64,000 bases of DNA from Allomeiothermus silvanus DSM 9946 (lineage in GTDB: Bacteria; Deinococcota; Deinococci; Deinococcales; Thermaceae): positions 1,384,001 through 1,448,000 of the forward strand of contig NC_014212.1 in the NCBI RefSeq assembly GCF_000092125.1, in the 5' to 3' direction. How positions within the stretch are numbered: position 1 is the stretch's first letter; each line of letters opens with the position of its first letter. Made by a program: the position numbers and the translations under genes. Positions 30,171 through 39,660 of this stretch are shown one piece after another. The notes under the pieces are model-generated. The model was not told the origin of the DNA. It saw nothing but the letters and a program-made list of their open reading frames with translations, and ran no database searches.

Positions 30171-30857
30171 ATGATTCACTTTCACCGGGTCACCCTCGAG
30201 TACCCGCGCACCAAAACCAAGGCGCTTTACGAGATCAACCTGGAGATCAAAAAAGGCGAATTTGTGTTCCTGGTGGGGCACTCCGGGGCGGGGAAGTCGA
30301 GCTTGCTGGCGCTGATCCTCAAACGGCTCGAGCCCACCGGCGGGGCGGTCTACTTCGGAGGAGAGAATCTTAAGGGGGTGCGCGGGGACAAAGTAGCCCT
30401 GCACCGCCGCCGCATCGGGGTGGTGTTCCAGGATCACCAACTGCTGCAGAACTACACCGTCGAGGAGAACCTGACCTTCGTGCTGCGGGTGTTGGGAGTG
30501 AACCAAACCGAGTGGGAGAACCGGGTCACGCGAAGTTTGCGGCTGGTCGGGCTGGTGCACAAGAAGCGGGCTTATCCGGAGGAACTCTCGGTGGGGGAGT
30601 CCCAGCGGGTGGCCATTGCTCGCGCGTTAGTGGGCGATCCCCAGGTGATCTTGGCCGACGAGCCCACCGGCAACTTAGACCCGGCCAACGCCCTAGCGGT
30701 GCTCGAAATCTTCAAGGCCGTTCACGCCCGAGGGGCTACCGTGCTGATGGCGACCCACTCCCGCGAACTGGTGGAGGCTTACCCCCAGCGGGTGGTGGTG
30801 CTCAAGGCTGGGCAGCTTGTGCGGGACGAAAAGGTAGGGGCTTACAGCCTGTCGTAG
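30171..30857 (+). CDS. ftsE: Cell-division ATP-binding protein FtsE
   Basis: ABC ATPase of 228 aa with Walker A (GHSGAGKSS), Q-loop (VVFQDHQLL), signature (LSVGESQRVAIARAL) and Walker B (VILADEPTGNLD). The FtsE-type sequence IHFHRVTLEYP at the N-terminus and the overall length fit FtsE. It acts with FtsX at the septum to control peptidoglycan hydrolases. Here ftsX is 2.3 kb away on the opposite strand, with the hibernation factor and EnvC-like genes between, so the usual ftsEX operon is split. A TAGACT box lies 9 nt before the ATG. Confidence 0.9.
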   Translation: MIHFHRVTLEYPRTKTKALYEINLEIKKGEFVFLVGHSGAGKSSLLALILKRLEPTGGAVYFGGENLKGVRGDKVALHRRRIGVVFQDHQLLQNYTVEENLTFVLRVLGVNQTEWENRVTRSLRLVGLVHKKRAYPEELSVGESQRVAIARALVGDPQVILADEPTGNLDPANALAVLEIFKAVHARGATVLMATHSRELVEAYPQRVVVLKAGQLVRDEKVGAYSLS

Positions 30858-30906
30858 GGCGGTTGGTTATGGGCTTGGGGACCTAAGAGAACCGTTCTGC
30901 GAGCGG

Positions 30907-30963
30907 TAATACCGGATTCAAAAAGACAGTTTACAAAACCCCAGAGGCTGTCTTTTTGAATCC
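30907..30963 (+). repeat. MITE-like palindromic element C, copy 2
   Basis: TAATACC followed by the same 16-bp terminal repeats (30914-30929 and 30948-30963) around an 18-nt centre. The centre matches the complement of copy 1 apart from a short gap. It lies 49 bp after the ftsE stop and could serve as its terminator. Confidence 0.85.
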
Positions 30964-30975
30964 AGAGCACTCCCT

Positions 30976-31040
30976 GCGGTCGGCGAAACAAACGTCTCAC
31001 TACCCGTTCGGCGAAACAAGCGTCTCGGGTGGGGTTCGTA
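30976..31040 (+). repeat. Repeat D, two adjacent copies
   Basis: Two tandem related units, 30976-31006 (GCGGTCGGCGAAACAAACGT...) and 31007-31040 (TTCGGCGAAACAAGCGTCTC...). A third copy lies at 50703-50740. The 325-bp gap 30858-31182 therefore holds element C, repeat D and the promoter of the next gene. Confidence 0.75.
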
Positions 31041-31131
31041 TGAGGGGTGCAATCTCCTCCGCAGCGGACGGAGATCCTCAAGCCACCAGCGTTGCCCCCA
31101 GACCAGGCGTAGCGTACGGTTGAACTGACAT

Positions 31132-31158
31132 TTGACCCAGCGATCTCCGTAGTATGCT
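31132..31158 (+). promoter_or_regulatory. Probable promoter of the hibernation factor gene
   Basis: TTGACC (31132-31137) and TATGCT (31153-31158) with a short 15-bp spacer, upstream of the Shine-Dalgarno sequence GGAGG and ATG 31183. Confidence 0.45.
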
Positions 31159-31182
31159 AAGGCTCCAAAAGGAGGGCGATAC

Positions 31183-31737
31183 ATGAACATCTACAAATTG
31201 GTGGGACGCAACGTCGAAATTACCGAGGCCCTCAAGAACTATCTCGATAAGAAGCTGGCCCGATTGGACCGCCTGGCCGAGGGCATGGGGATCATGGATG
31301 CTCGGGTAGTCTTGTCCATGGCCCAGAGCCCCCGCATCGGTGACCGGGCCAAGGCCGAGATCCAGGTCAACCTGCCCAAGGGGCTGGTCCGGGTGGAGGA
31401 GTCCGACGCCGACATGTATGCCGCTATTGACCGCATGGTGGACCGGCTCGAGGTACAGCTCAAACGCTACAAGGAGCGGCACTTTCAGGAGTACCGCAAC
31501 CATGTTCCGGTTATGGCCGGAATACCTACCCCGCCCGAGTCGGAAACCGAAGAGGGCCCCCAGATCGTGCGCACTAAGCGCTTCGCCATGAAGCCCATGT
31601 CCCCCGAGGACGCTGCTTTCGAGATGGAAGCGTTAGGCCACGACTTCTTCGTGTTTCGCAATGCCGAGACCGAGGACATCAACGTCATCTATCGCCGCCG
31701 CGACGGCAACTACGGCTTGATCGAGCCCATCTCCTGA
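31183..31737 (+). CDS. hpf: Ribosome hibernation-promoting factor, long form
   Basis: Protein of 184 aa. The N-terminal HPF/RaiA domain (~1-105, MNIYKLVGRNVEITEALKNY) would occupy the decoding centre. After a linker, a C-terminal domain (~127-182, RTKRFAMKPMSPEDAAFEME) dimerises to form 100S ribosomes. The length matches the long HPF class. GGAGG lies 8 nt before the ATG and a strong terminator follows. Confidence 0.95.
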   Translation: MNIYKLVGRNVEITEALKNYLDKKLARLDRLAEGMGIMDARVVLSMAQSPRIGDRAKAEIQVNLPKGLVRVEESDADMYAAIDRMVDRLEVQLKRYKERHFQEYRNHVPVMAGIPTPPESETEEGPQIVRTKRFAMKPMSPEDAAFEMEALGHDFFVFRNAETEDINVIYRRRDGNYGLIEPIS

Positions 31738-31754
31738 ACAACCCAGCATCTCGA

Positions 31755-31777
31755 GGCGGCCCGCGGGCCGCCTTTTT
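31755..31777 (+). terminator. Intrinsic terminator of hpf
   Basis: GGCGGCCCGCGGGCCGCC, a self-complementary GC stem, followed by TTTTT. It lies 18 bp after the stop and only 1 bp from the convergent EnvC-like gene end. Confidence 0.88.
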
Positions 31778-31778
31778 G

Positions 31779-33164
31779 TCAGTAGAACGCCGAGGGATCC
31801 ACGTAGCGAATGTTCCCCCCGTTGATGATGCCCACCCTGAACCACACCTGTTCGGGGGCGATGAGCGCCCCCCCGCCGGTATAGCCCAACAACTGCCCGC
31901 GACGCACCCGCTGGCCCTCCTCGACCTGGAGGCTTTGCAGGTTGGTGTAGAGGGTGATGAGATTCTGGCTGTGCTGGATGGTGACGGTGTAGCCGATGTT
32001 GGCTACGTAGAGGATGGGAGGGATCACCACCCCATCAGCAGCCGCTTGAACGGGGCTTCCGGCGGAAGGACCGGAGATCTCCTGGAAGTCGTTGCCATCT
32101 TGCCCATAAGGAGCGGAGATCCGCCCGCTCGGTACGGGGAAGAGTAAGCTCCCCACCAGTTCCCGGGGAATGCTCGAGAGATCCACTACCGGCCCGGCGT
32201 TGGTAGAGGGGTTCTGCTCGGCCCGTGGTTGGGCTTGCTGCTTACGGCGGGCCTCTTCCTGGCGGCGGCGCTCCTCCTCCTGCTGGCGGCGGATCTCGGC
32301 TAGGCGGCGCTCTTCGGCTGCGATAGCGGTGCTGATGCGGCTTAGCTCCTGGCGCAGTTGTTGCTGCGAGACCAGCGTTTCGCGCAAAAGAACCCGGCGG
32401 CCTGTCTGCTGCTGTCGTAGATCCGCCAGCACCCCCTGGAGGGTCTGACGGCGGGCCGCCATCGCCTGGATGCGCTTCTCCCGCTCGGCCTGTTTCTCGT
32501 TGAGGTCCTTGACCAGCAGAGTGAGCCGGGTGCGCTCATCTTGCAATGAGGCCACGGTTACTTGGATGCGGTCAATCAGATCGGTCTGGCGTGCCCCCAG
32601 GGCATCGATCCAGCGCACCCGCACGGCCAGGTCGGTGAAGGACTCGGCCCGCAACAGGGGCAGGTAACGGCTGGCCTGCTCACGGTGCAGGCTGTTGATG
32701 AGCGCTGCCAGGCGTCCTTTTAGCCCGGTCAGCTCGGTCTCGAGGGCCTGGATCTTGGCTTCGGTTTCGCTGACCTGGCTTTGCAGGAGCTTGATCTGGC
32801 GGGAAAGCTCGGCCCGCTCACGCTCGAGCCGGGAGATCTCGCCCTCGAGCGACCGCAGTTCAAAAAGACGAGCCTGGGTGGCGGCATCGAGTTGCGCTAG
32901 CTCGCGGTTGAGACTCTGGATGCGCTGTTGCTGCACATTTTGTAGCCGCTCGGCCTCGCGCAACTGCTGTTGCAACTGGTTGAGGTTTTGGGAGAAAACG
33001 GGAAGCGAGCAAAGAAGCAATAAGCCCAGCGCCCAGCGCAGCACGCCGAGCGCAGAAAGAGGGCCTATGGCCTTGGGGCGAGAGGTGGGAGCATTCCTCC
33101 CAGGAGCCACCCGCCACGAGCCACTTGCCTTCCAGCGGTGGGTGTCTAGGGTTTTGCGCCTCAT
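31779..33164 (-). CDS. EnvC-like murein hydrolase activator (degenerate LytM)
   Basis: Exported protein of 461 aa. A hydrophobic signal (~42-58, WALGLLLLCSLPVFS) is followed by a long coiled coil (~60-330, repeated LEGEISRLERERAELS-type heptads), a Gln/Arg-rich linker and a C-terminal M23/LytM fold. The zinc ligands of an active endopeptidase are missing: the region where H...D is expected reads YGQDGNDFQEISG, and the H-x-H site reads LYTNLQSL. As in E. coli EnvC, it is probably an amidase activator gated by FtsEX. The ATG overlaps the ftsX stop (ATGA). A GTG at 33044 would give a more usual signal peptide. Confidence 0.87.
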   Translation of the reverse strand: MRRKTLDTHRWKASGSWRVAPGRNAPTSRPKAIGPLSALGVLRWALGLLLLCSLPVFSQNLNQLQQQLREAERLQNVQQQRIQSLNRELAQLDAATQARLFELRSLEGEISRLERERAELSRQIKLLQSQVSETEAKIQALETELTGLKGRLAALINSLHREQASRYLPLLRAESFTDLAVRVRWIDALGARQTDLIDRIQVTVASLQDERTRLTLLVKDLNEKQAEREKRIQAMAARRQTLQGVLADLRQQQTGRRVLLRETLVSQQQLRQELSRISTAIAAEERRLAEIRRQQEEERRRQEEARRKQQAQPRAEQNPSTNAGPVVDLSSIPRELVGSLLFPVPSGRISAPYGQDGNDFQEISGPSAGSPVQAAADGVVIPPILYVANIGYTVTIQHSQNLITLYTNLQSLQVEEGQRVRRGQLLGYTGGGALIAPEQVWFRVGIINGGNIRYVDPSAFY

Positions 33165-34021
33165 AACGCGGTCTCCCGCAGATGGCTGCGGGTGGCTAAG
33201 AAGGCCCCACCTGCGCCCAGCACCAAGGCCAGCAGGGCCAGCGCGGCACCGGCTTTCAGTAGGTCTTGTGTGCTCAACACCGGTAGGAAGGGCAGAAGCT
33301 TTTGCAGGGCGTCGGAGATAAAGCTGTAGGCAAACATTCCCAAGCCCAACGCCACCACCGCAGCTAGTAGGGTCAATAGCAGCCCTTCCCACACAAAAGG
33401 AGCTTGGGCGAAGCGCCGCGTAGCCCCTACCAGCAACATCACCCGCAGCTCTTCGCGGCGGCTTTGGATCGAGAGGCGAATAGTGCCCATCACGCTAAAA
33501 AGGGTGTCCGCCATCAGTAGCGCGATCAATACATTGGCCGCGATGCGCAAGCCTCCCAGCACCCGCACTAGTTGCTCGGTGATGGCTCCCCCGTACTCCA
33601 CCCAGGCGATCCCCTCGAGCTTTTCCAATCGGCCCGCTACCTGCTTTACATTTTGGGGGTTTACGAGTTTGAGCCGCAGCGTGTCAGGCAGAGGATTTTC
33701 GATGAGTTCGTTGGCCTGGGAGAGATAAGGGTAGGAAAGCTGGAGCGCTGCTAGGGCCTGCTCCTTGGTCTCCAGCCGAGCCTCGGCGACCTCGCTCCAG
33801 CTTTGGATCTGGGTCAGGATGGCCTCGGCGTTGGCGGTGGGTTTGAGCGCGGCCGCGATCTCGACGTCGCGCTCGAGCGAACTTACTACCCGGTCCAAGT
33901 TCCATAGCACCAGGCCGAGCAGGAAAAGCAGGGTAAACGAAACTAGGGAAGTGGTAAAGGTGGCGAGGCTGCTGGTGGTGTGTTGTCGCAGCGCCCGCAA
34001 AGCCTGGAGAAAAGCGTACAC
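33161..34021 (-). CDS. ftsX: Cell-division protein FtsX
   Basis: Membrane protein of 286 aa with the FtsX topology: one N-terminal helix (~18-42), an extracytoplasmic domain (~43-165) and three C-terminal helices. The FtsX/MacB motif RLSIQSRREELRVMLLVGAT is present. It overlaps the EnvC-like gene by 4 bp. FtsX connects cytoplasmic FtsE to periplasmic EnvC. Its ATPase gene lies upstream on the other strand. Confidence 0.92.
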   Translation of the reverse strand: MYAFLQALRALRQHTTSSLATFTTSLVSFTLLFLLGLVLWNLDRVVSSLERDVEIAAALKPTANAEAILTQIQSWSEVAEARLETKEQALAALQLSYPYLSQANELIENPLPDTLRLKLVNPQNVKQVAGRLEKLEGIAWVEYGGAITEQLVRVLGGLRIAANVLIALLMADTLFSVMGTIRLSIQSRREELRVMLLVGATRRFAQAPFVWEGLLLTLLAAVVALGLGMFAYSFISDALQKLLPFLPVLSTQDLLKAGAALALLALVLGAGGAFLATRSHLRETAL

Positions 34022-34072
34022 GCCCTTGATTCTACGGGGTCTGGGGTCAGATGCGTGAGGAAAGTGGGCGGG

Positions 34073-35347
34073 CTACTCGAGCACGATCGCCCGATAGTCG
34101 TTCAGGTTGTTCTGGGTTGGGCCGGTAACCAACAGATCGCCCAGCCGGGAGAAAAAGCCATAGGAATCGTTGCGCTCGAGATGCTCCTTGATGCTTAGCC
34201 CTTGCGCCTGGGCTCTAGCCCAAGAGTCGGGGGTGAGGAAAGCCCCGGCGGCTTCGGTGTTGCCGTCTATGCCGTCGGTGTCGGCGGCTAAGGCCCAGAC
34301 CCCTTCTGGCCCTAGCTGGTAGAGCAATCCCAGCAAAAACTCCTGGTTGCGCCCGCCTTGGCCTGATCCCCGCACCGTCACGGTAGCCTCGCCCCCCGAG
34401 AGGAGCACCACCGGGGGGCGCACCGGGGTTCCATGGGCGCGGATGCTCTGCACCAAAGCGGCGTGAAAACCGGCCAGCTCCCGCGCCTCGCCGCCGAAGC
34501 GGTCGGAGAGGAGCAGGGTCCGGTAACCGTGGGCTTCCCAGTAGGCCCGGGCCGCCTCCAAAAAGGTTTGGTTCCCCCCCACCAAGCGGTTTTCCACCCG
34601 GGCGAGCGCCGGGTCGCCGGGTTTGAGGGTTTCGGGGAGTTCTCCCCGCAGGCCGCGCTCGAGGTGGGCTTTCGCCGCCGGGGCTTCGATCCGGTAGCGC
34701 TCGAGCACTTCCAGCGCCTCGGCGAAGGTGCTGGGATCGGCGGTGGTAGGCCCCGAGGCGATCACCGAGAGATCGTCGCCCGGCACGTCGGAGAGGAGCA
34801 AAGCCAAAACCCTGGCCTGGGTGGCCCGCACCAGCCCCCCGCCCTTGATGCGCGAGCAGTGTTTGCGTACCGCGTTTATCTCCTGGATGCTGGCCCCTGA
34901 GCGCAGCAGGGCCTGGTTCAAAGCCTGCTTCTCGGCCAGCGAGATCCCCTCGGGCAAGCACCACAAAGCGCTCCCGCCGCCCGAAACGAGCACCAGCAGG
35001 AGGTCATGGGGTTGCAGCCGGGAAGCCAGCTCGAGCGCCCGCGCCGCGGCCCGCACGCTTCGCTCGTCGGGGATGGGGTGGGCGGCAGGGAGGATGGCTC
35101 CGCTGTTCGAGGGTTTAAAGGTGGGGTCGGCTTTGGGTGTGGCTAGGTAGGGGACATTCGGGTAGCGCTGGAGGGTAACCTCGCTGCTTTCGCGCAGCGA
35201 AACACAGGCCTCGAGCATGGGCACAGCCGCCTTGCCCACCGCCAAGATCAGGGCGGGTCGCTCCTCGGGCAAAGCCGCTCGGGTGAGGTCGGTGGGATGG
35301 GTGGCGGCCAGGGCGTGGCGGAAGCTGGCTTCCAGGAGGGCTCGCAT
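34073..35347 (-). CDS. Glycerate 2-kinase (MOFRL family)
   Basis: Cytosolic kinase of 424 aa that phosphorylates D-glycerate to 2-phosphoglycerate. Family features are AVGKAAVPM, LVSGGGSALW, the basic RKHCSRIKGGGL and C-terminal MOFRL elements such as SGGEATVTVRGSGQGGRNQEF and AADTDGIDGNT. It lies 17 bp downstream of the glyoxal-oxidase-like gene and near the glycolate oxidase genes, which fits glycerate as the end product of glyoxylate use. Confidence 0.92.
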   Translation of the reverse strand: MRALLEASFRHALAATHPTDLTRAALPEERPALILAVGKAAVPMLEACVSLRESSEVTLQRYPNVPYLATPKADPTFKPSNSGAILPAAHPIPDERSVRAAARALELASRLQPHDLLLVLVSGGGSALWCLPEGISLAEKQALNQALLRSGASIQEINAVRKHCSRIKGGGLVRATQARVLALLLSDVPGDDLSVIASGPTTADPSTFAEALEVLERYRIEAPAAKAHLERGLRGELPETLKPGDPALARVENRLVGGNQTFLEAARAYWEAHGYRTLLLSDRFGGEARELAGFHAALVQSIRAHGTPVRPPVVLLSGGEATVTVRGSGQGGRNQEFLLGLLYQLGPEGVWALAADTDGIDGNTEAAGAFLTPDSWARAQAQGLSIKEHLERNDSYGFFSRLGDLLVTGPTQNNLNDYRAIVLE

Positions 35348-35364
35348 GCCCTTACGGTACCGGT

Positions 35365-37146
35365 TTACGGCATGATCTGGATGATCCTCCCGGTGGAGGG
35401 AACTCCGGAGCCATCAACCACAAACAACATGTAGAAGCCGGGAGGGGCCAAATTGGGGTTGGCTGGGGTTCTGACGTAGTAGGAGTCTCCGCCAGCGCTG
35501 GTGAACTCCAGGGCGTTGATACGCTGGTCGAAGTTCACCGAGTGGGTCACCGAGCCCAGGCGCAGCCAGGTTACCTTGCTGACCCCCCCCTTCACCCGCA
35601 CCGAGAAGCGCTGGTTGTAGCGCACCCGGGTAGGGTAGCGGGTGATATCCGGGCGCTGGGCGAGCGTGCCATCGGGGTTGAAGAGGTAAGGCGGCCAGTA
35701 GATCTCCACGTCGGCGTTGTCGTCTTGGGGGGCGCAGCCGTCACAGCGGCCTCCACCCCCGGTCATCACCCGTCCGTCGGGCAGCAGCAGCGAGGTAGAG
35801 TGGTAGCTGCGGAACTTCTGGGCTTTGGCCGTAAGCTTCCACTGCCGGGTATCGGGGTTCCATAGCTCGGAGTCGTAGACGCGGTTCTCCAGTTCCTGGT
35901 TATTTACCCCAGGGCCTTTGGTGCCGCCGTTGACCCAGACCGTCCCATCCGGCAGGATCGTGGCGTTGTGGTGGCGGCGGGGAAAATTCATGGGGGAGAT
36001 ACTTTGCACGATGGGCGTGCCGGGTAGGTTGAGGTCTATGGTGAGGGCAGAGGCTACCGGATAATCCGTAACACCGTCCCCAGGACTACCCCCCGCCACC
36101 AGGATCTTGTCCGGGGCGTAGAGGGTGGCGGTGCCGCTATTGCGCACAAAGGTGGAATAGCCAGAGGGAGGGGTTTCGCGGGGCATCCCCCCGTCTACAA
36201 GATCCTCCCACGCGCCGTCGCCCGCGGTGTTCAGGTAGACCAGGCGGTTTTCCTGCCCGGCCACGAAAACCTTGCCGTTGGAAGCTATGAAGAGCCAAGG
36301 GTACTGGCTGTGGGCGTAGGCGCGCTTGGGGGCGTTGAGGAGGAGGCGTCGACTGGGGGTGTTTCCCTCGACTTTCCAGATCTCGATGATATCCAAGGGT
36401 TCCACATTGTTCAGCTGAGGGTCAGGGGTGTTCGAGCTCGCTCGTGCGTCGATGCCCCCGATGATGAGCACCTCCCCGCTGGGCAAAGCCAAGGAAGAGG
36501 GATACCAGCGAAAAGCGGCCATCCGCCCCGGAAAGGAAAGCCAGCCGTTGCTCTGGTAATCGAAGAGGTTGATGTCCTTGGAGCCTAAGTAGGGGCCACT
36601 GGATGTATATAGCCGCCCTTCGTGTCCCCCGGCGATCAAAATACGGCCATCGGGCAAAGCCGATTGCCCGGAGCAAAAGAGTTCAGTGGTGGTGTTGTCT
36701 ATGGGCTTGTGCTCGCCCGTCAAGGGGTCCCACAGGTCGGCGGAGATCTTCCCGCCATTCACGATGTCGGCTTCAGTGGGGTAGAAGCGAAAGGTATCGT
36801 CCCCGGCCCCGAAGGTGAATACCTTGCCATTGGGCAGAAGTACTGTGTTGATAGGGATAATCTTTTTGTTTCCGGTATTGCTATTCCATACATAGGTTCC
36901 CCCCGGCCACGGAAGGATCTTGCCAAAACAGCCTTTTTGGTAGCGCTCGCCGGGGGTGCCGTCGCACCCCTGCGTCCCCCAGACCGCACTCAGATCGGGT
37001 CCCTGGGCGATGGTGTACACCGACTCGTCGGGAGGGGGGGTGTCGCTTTGGGGTTTTGGGTTAGAGGTACACGCTGCCAGGAGGGTCAATGCGACTATGG
37101 CTCCAATCAGCTGGTTGGGCCGCAATCTTTCGCTTAATTTACCCAT
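35365..37146 (-). CDS. Galactose/glyoxal oxidase-like lipoprotein
   Basis: Kelch-barrel copper-radical oxidase homologue of 593 aa with a lipobox (LLAAC, Cys26) for surface anchoring. The active-site residues of the family can be matched by context: Cys158 (FCSGQ, thioether partner), Tyr215 (RWYPS), Tyr448-His449 (YHSTSLLLPDG) and His535 (VTHSVNF). A C-terminal DUF1929 beta domain closes the fold. RWYPS resembles glyoxal oxidase more than galactose oxidase. Such enzymes oxidise aldehydes such as glyoxal to acids with release of H2O2. It lies between glycerate kinase and glcF. Activity is inferred. Confidence 0.87.
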   Translation of the reverse strand: MGKLSERLRPNQLIGAIVALTLLAACTSNPKPQSDTPPPDESVYTIAQGPDLSAVWGTQGCDGTPGERYQKGCFGKILPWPGGTYVWNSNTGNKKIIPINTVLLPNGKVFTFGAGDDTFRFYPTEADIVNGGKISADLWDPLTGEHKPIDNTTTELFCSGQSALPDGRILIAGGHEGRLYTSSGPYLGSKDINLFDYQSNGWLSFPGRMAAFRWYPSSLALPSGEVLIIGGIDARASSNTPDPQLNNVEPLDIIEIWKVEGNTPSRRLLLNAPKRAYAHSQYPWLFIASNGKVFVAGQENRLVYLNTAGDGAWEDLVDGGMPRETPPSGYSTFVRNSGTATLYAPDKILVAGGSPGDGVTDYPVASALTIDLNLPGTPIVQSISPMNFPRRHHNATILPDGTVWVNGGTKGPGVNNQELENRVYDSELWNPDTRQWKLTAKAQKFRSYHSTSLLLPDGRVMTGGGGRCDGCAPQDDNADVEIYWPPYLFNPDGTLAQRPDITRYPTRVRYNQRFSVRVKGGVSKVTWLRLGSVTHSVNFDQRINALEFTSAGGDSYYVRTPANPNLAPPGFYMLFVVDGSGVPSTGRIIQIMP

Positions 37147-37155
37147 ACTGCCAAG

Positions 37156-37161
37156 AGTCTA
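37156..37161 (-). promoter_or_regulatory. -10 box of the glyoxal-oxidase-like gene
   Basis: TAGACT on the minus strand, 9 nt before the ATG and without a Shine-Dalgarno sequence, which fits a leaderless transcript. Confidence 0.35.
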
Positions 37162-37293
37162 GGGGCTGGCGCGTTAAATCCCAGTGAAGCCTGTAAGCGC
37201 GTGGGCGTGCGCGATTTCCCTTGCAGCGTGACAACTGTTTGCCCCAACAGGGGCGGCGAAACGCCGGGGTAACAGCCCTAGGCTACGAAGGCC

Positions 37294-38556
37294 CTATAGC
37301 GTACCGCGGTAGGCCCGGTCCAGCACCTCCAGCGTGTGCAGCACGGGTAGCTCCCGCCCCAGCCGCTTGAGGTGGGTCTGGATCTGGGTAAAACAGCCGA
37401 TGTTGCCGGTGGCTACCAACTGGGCTTTGGTGGAGAGGATGTTTTTGGCCTTGCGCTCGCCCAAAGCGGCGGCGATCTCGGGCTGCTCGAGGTTGTAGGT
37501 CCCCGCCGAGCCGCAGCACAGCTCGCCCTCGGGGATCTCGACCAGCTCGAGGCCGGGAATGCTCAATAGCAATTTGCGCGGCTCAGCCCGCACCCCCTGA
37601 GCGTGGGCCAGGTGGCAGGCGTCGTGGTAAGCCACCCGGAGGGGGTTTTTGAGGGGGGGCGGGGGAGTGATCCCCAGTTCGGCCAGAAACACCGAGACGT
37701 CCTTGACCCGCGCGGCGAAGGCCTGGGCCTGGGCCTCCTCCGGCTCGCCATGAAAGAGCAGGGGGTATTCTCTCAAGCCCGAGCCACAGCCCGCGGCATT
37801 GGAGACGATCGCGTCCAGGTCTTTGGGAAAAGCCCGCAGGTTGTTGCGCGCAAAGCCCAAGGCCCGCTCCCTCTCCCCGGTGTGCATGGCCAGCGCCCCG
37901 CAGCAGCTCTGGCCCTTAGGGATGACCACTTCCACCCCGTTTTGGGCCAGTACCCGCAGGGTCGCGGCGTTGAAACCGGGCTCGAGCACCTGTTGGGCAC
38001 ACCCCGCCAAGAAGGCGACCCGAGCCCGGCGGGTTCCCACCGCCGCGACGACTTCGGGCAGAGGCTCGGCCATGGGAAGCTGGTCCGGCAGGAGGTCGAG
38101 CGGGGCTTGCAGCACCCTGGGCAACAGCGGCCTGAGCAGCTTGCCCAGCCTGCCTAGCGCTGCTGCCATGCGGAAGCGGGCCGGGTAGGGCAGGGTTTCC
38201 TGGATAGCCAGTCGGAAGACCCGCCGAAAGGGCGAGCGGTGGCGTTTGGGCTCGCTCCAGCCGCGGAAGGTGGTGATGAGTTCGCCGTAGGGAACCCCGC
38301 TGGGGCAGGCGGTGACGCAGCCCAAGCAGCCCAGGCACCTATCGAGATAGGGGAGGGTTTCCTCCAGCGGCAAGCTTCCCTCGAGCACCTCCTTCATCAG
38401 AAAGATGCGTCCCCGGGGGGAGTCCATCTCCTCACCCAGCACCGCGTAGGTGGGGCAGGCCGGGAGGCAGAAGCCGCAGTGCACGCAAGCCTCGATGGCA
38501 TGGGCCATCACCTCGCCCTGGGGGCCGATGTTTTGGGTAGGGATCTTATGCTGCAT
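37294..38556 (-). CDS. glcF: Glycolate oxidase iron-sulfur subunit
   Basis: Protein of 420 aa with two N-terminal [4Fe-4S] motifs (C24-x2-C-x2-C-x3-C34 and C74-x2-C-x2-C-x3-C84) and two CCG domains ([11 protein letters not shown] and [10 protein letters not shown]). It passes electrons from GlcD to the membrane quinone pool. It lies 15 bp after glcE. GGAGAG precedes the ATG. Confidence 0.95.
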   Translation of the reverse strand: MQHKIPTQNIGPQGEVMAHAIEACVHCGFCLPACPTYAVLGEEMDSPRGRIFLMKEVLEGSLPLEETLPYLDRCLGCLGCVTACPSGVPYGELITTFRGWSEPKRHRSPFRRVFRLAIQETLPYPARFRMAAALGRLGKLLRPLLPRVLQAPLDLLPDQLPMAEPLPEVVAAVGTRRARVAFLAGCAQQVLEPGFNAATLRVLAQNGVEVVIPKGQSCCGALAMHTGERERALGFARNNLRAFPKDLDAIVSNAAGCGSGLREYPLLFHGEPEEAQAQAFAARVKDVSVFLAELGITPPPPLKNPLRVAYHDACHLAHAQGVRAEPRKLLLSIPGLELVEIPEGELCCGSAGTYNLEQPEIAAALGERKAKNILSTKAQLVATGNIGCFTQIQTHLKRLGRELPVLHTLEVLDRAYRGTL

Positions 38557-38571
38557 AGCTCTCCAAAGGGG

Positions 38572-39660
38572 CTAGGGGTAGCCGCCGAAGCGGCCCGTGG
38601 GGTCTAGCGCGGCAGCGACTCGAGCCCCGAAAGGGTGGGATAAGTCTATTCCGATCCACGGGGAGACAGGAGTGCCCCGCAGCACCAAACCGGCCAGCCC
38701 CTGATGCTTGAGCAGGGTGTCCAGTTCGTCAATGGGGCCGGGCCACAAGAGGTAGAGCAGGTGGCCCGCGCTCAGATAGCGGCGTGTTCCTGCCGGAAGG
38801 GCGCGCTCGAGCCCAAAGATCGCCCGCGGCTGGAGCGGGATCTTGACCCAGTAGCCCTCCCCTTCCAGTTGATTCACCTTGGCCCAGTAGGCCCGCTCGG
38901 CGTGGCCCTCGAGCAGCGTCTCTGGGGGGTTGCCGAGAAACTGGCGCAGCCGGTCTAGGCGGGCGGGGAGGGTCTCGGGTAGGCCGCCGATGCGTAGGAC
39001 CAGGGCGATGCCCTGAGGGCTTGTCTTTAGGTCTAGGGCGTAGAACTCGAGCGGCGAGGAAGCGAGCTTGTATAGGGCCTCAAGGGCTTCCTGGAGGTTG
39101 CTCAAGGTAACCTCGAGCGTTGCGGTGGCCTTGGGGAAAGGGAAAACCTTGAAGGCCACCTCCACCAACACCCCTAGCCGTCCCAAGCTGCCCACCATCA
39201 GCTTGGGCAGGTCGAACCCGGCGGCGTTCTTTACCACCTTGCCGCCTCCGCGCACTGCGTTGCCCTCCCCGTCCACGAACTGCACGCCCAGGATGAAGTC
39301 GCGCACCCCGCCGTAGCGCTGGCGCAAGGGGCCGGAGAGCCCGGCGGCCACCGTTCCGCCCAGGGTGGCCCCAGCCTCGGCCAAGGGTGGGTCGAAGGGA
39401 AGGTACTGACCGTTTTGCGCCAGCATCTCCTGGATCTCCGCCAGCCGGGTTCCAGCCCGCGCCACGAAGACGTACTCGCCGGGATCGTACTCCCTCACCC
39501 CGGTGAGGCCGCTCAGGTCGAGCACGGTCTGGCCCTCCTGCGGGGTGGAGAGGGCGCTTTTGCTCCCGCCGCCGCGGGGTAGCAGCTGGGTATAGCTGCG
39601 TACGGCCTCTTGGACCTCGGCAGGGCTGGTTGGATGTACGGTGGTTACCCCCTCATTCAC
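38572..39660 (-). CDS. glcE: Glycolate oxidase FAD-binding subunit
   Basis: FAD_binding_4 protein of 362 aa, shorter than Glc[16 protein letters not shown] and [20 protein letters not shown] form the FAD-binding region, and [12 protein letters not shown] is typical of GlcE. It overlaps glcD by 8 bp, so the subunits are coupled. Confidence 0.93.
   Translation of the reverse strand: MNEGVTTVHPTSPAEVQEAVRSYTQLLPRGGGSKSALSTPQEGQTVLDLSGLTGVREYDPGEYVFVARAGTRLAEIQEMLAQNGQYLPFDPPLAEAGATLGGTVAAGLSGPLRQRYGGVRDFILGVQFVDGEGNAVRGGGKVVKNAAGFDLPKLMVGSLGRLGVLVEVAFKVFPFPKATATLEVTLSNLQEALEALYKLASSPLEFYALDLKTSPQGIALVLRIGGLPETLPARLDRLRQFLGNPPETLLEGHAERAYWAKVNQLEGEGYWVKIPLQPRAIFGLERALPAGTRRYLSAGHLLYLLWPGPIDELDTLLKHQGLAGLVLRGTPVSPWIGIDLSHPFGARVAAALDPTGRFGGYP

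Noticed and set aside
31779-33164. Active M23 endopeptidase
   Set aside because: The zinc-binding His/Asp and H-x-H positions are replaced, so an activator role is more likely than catalysis.
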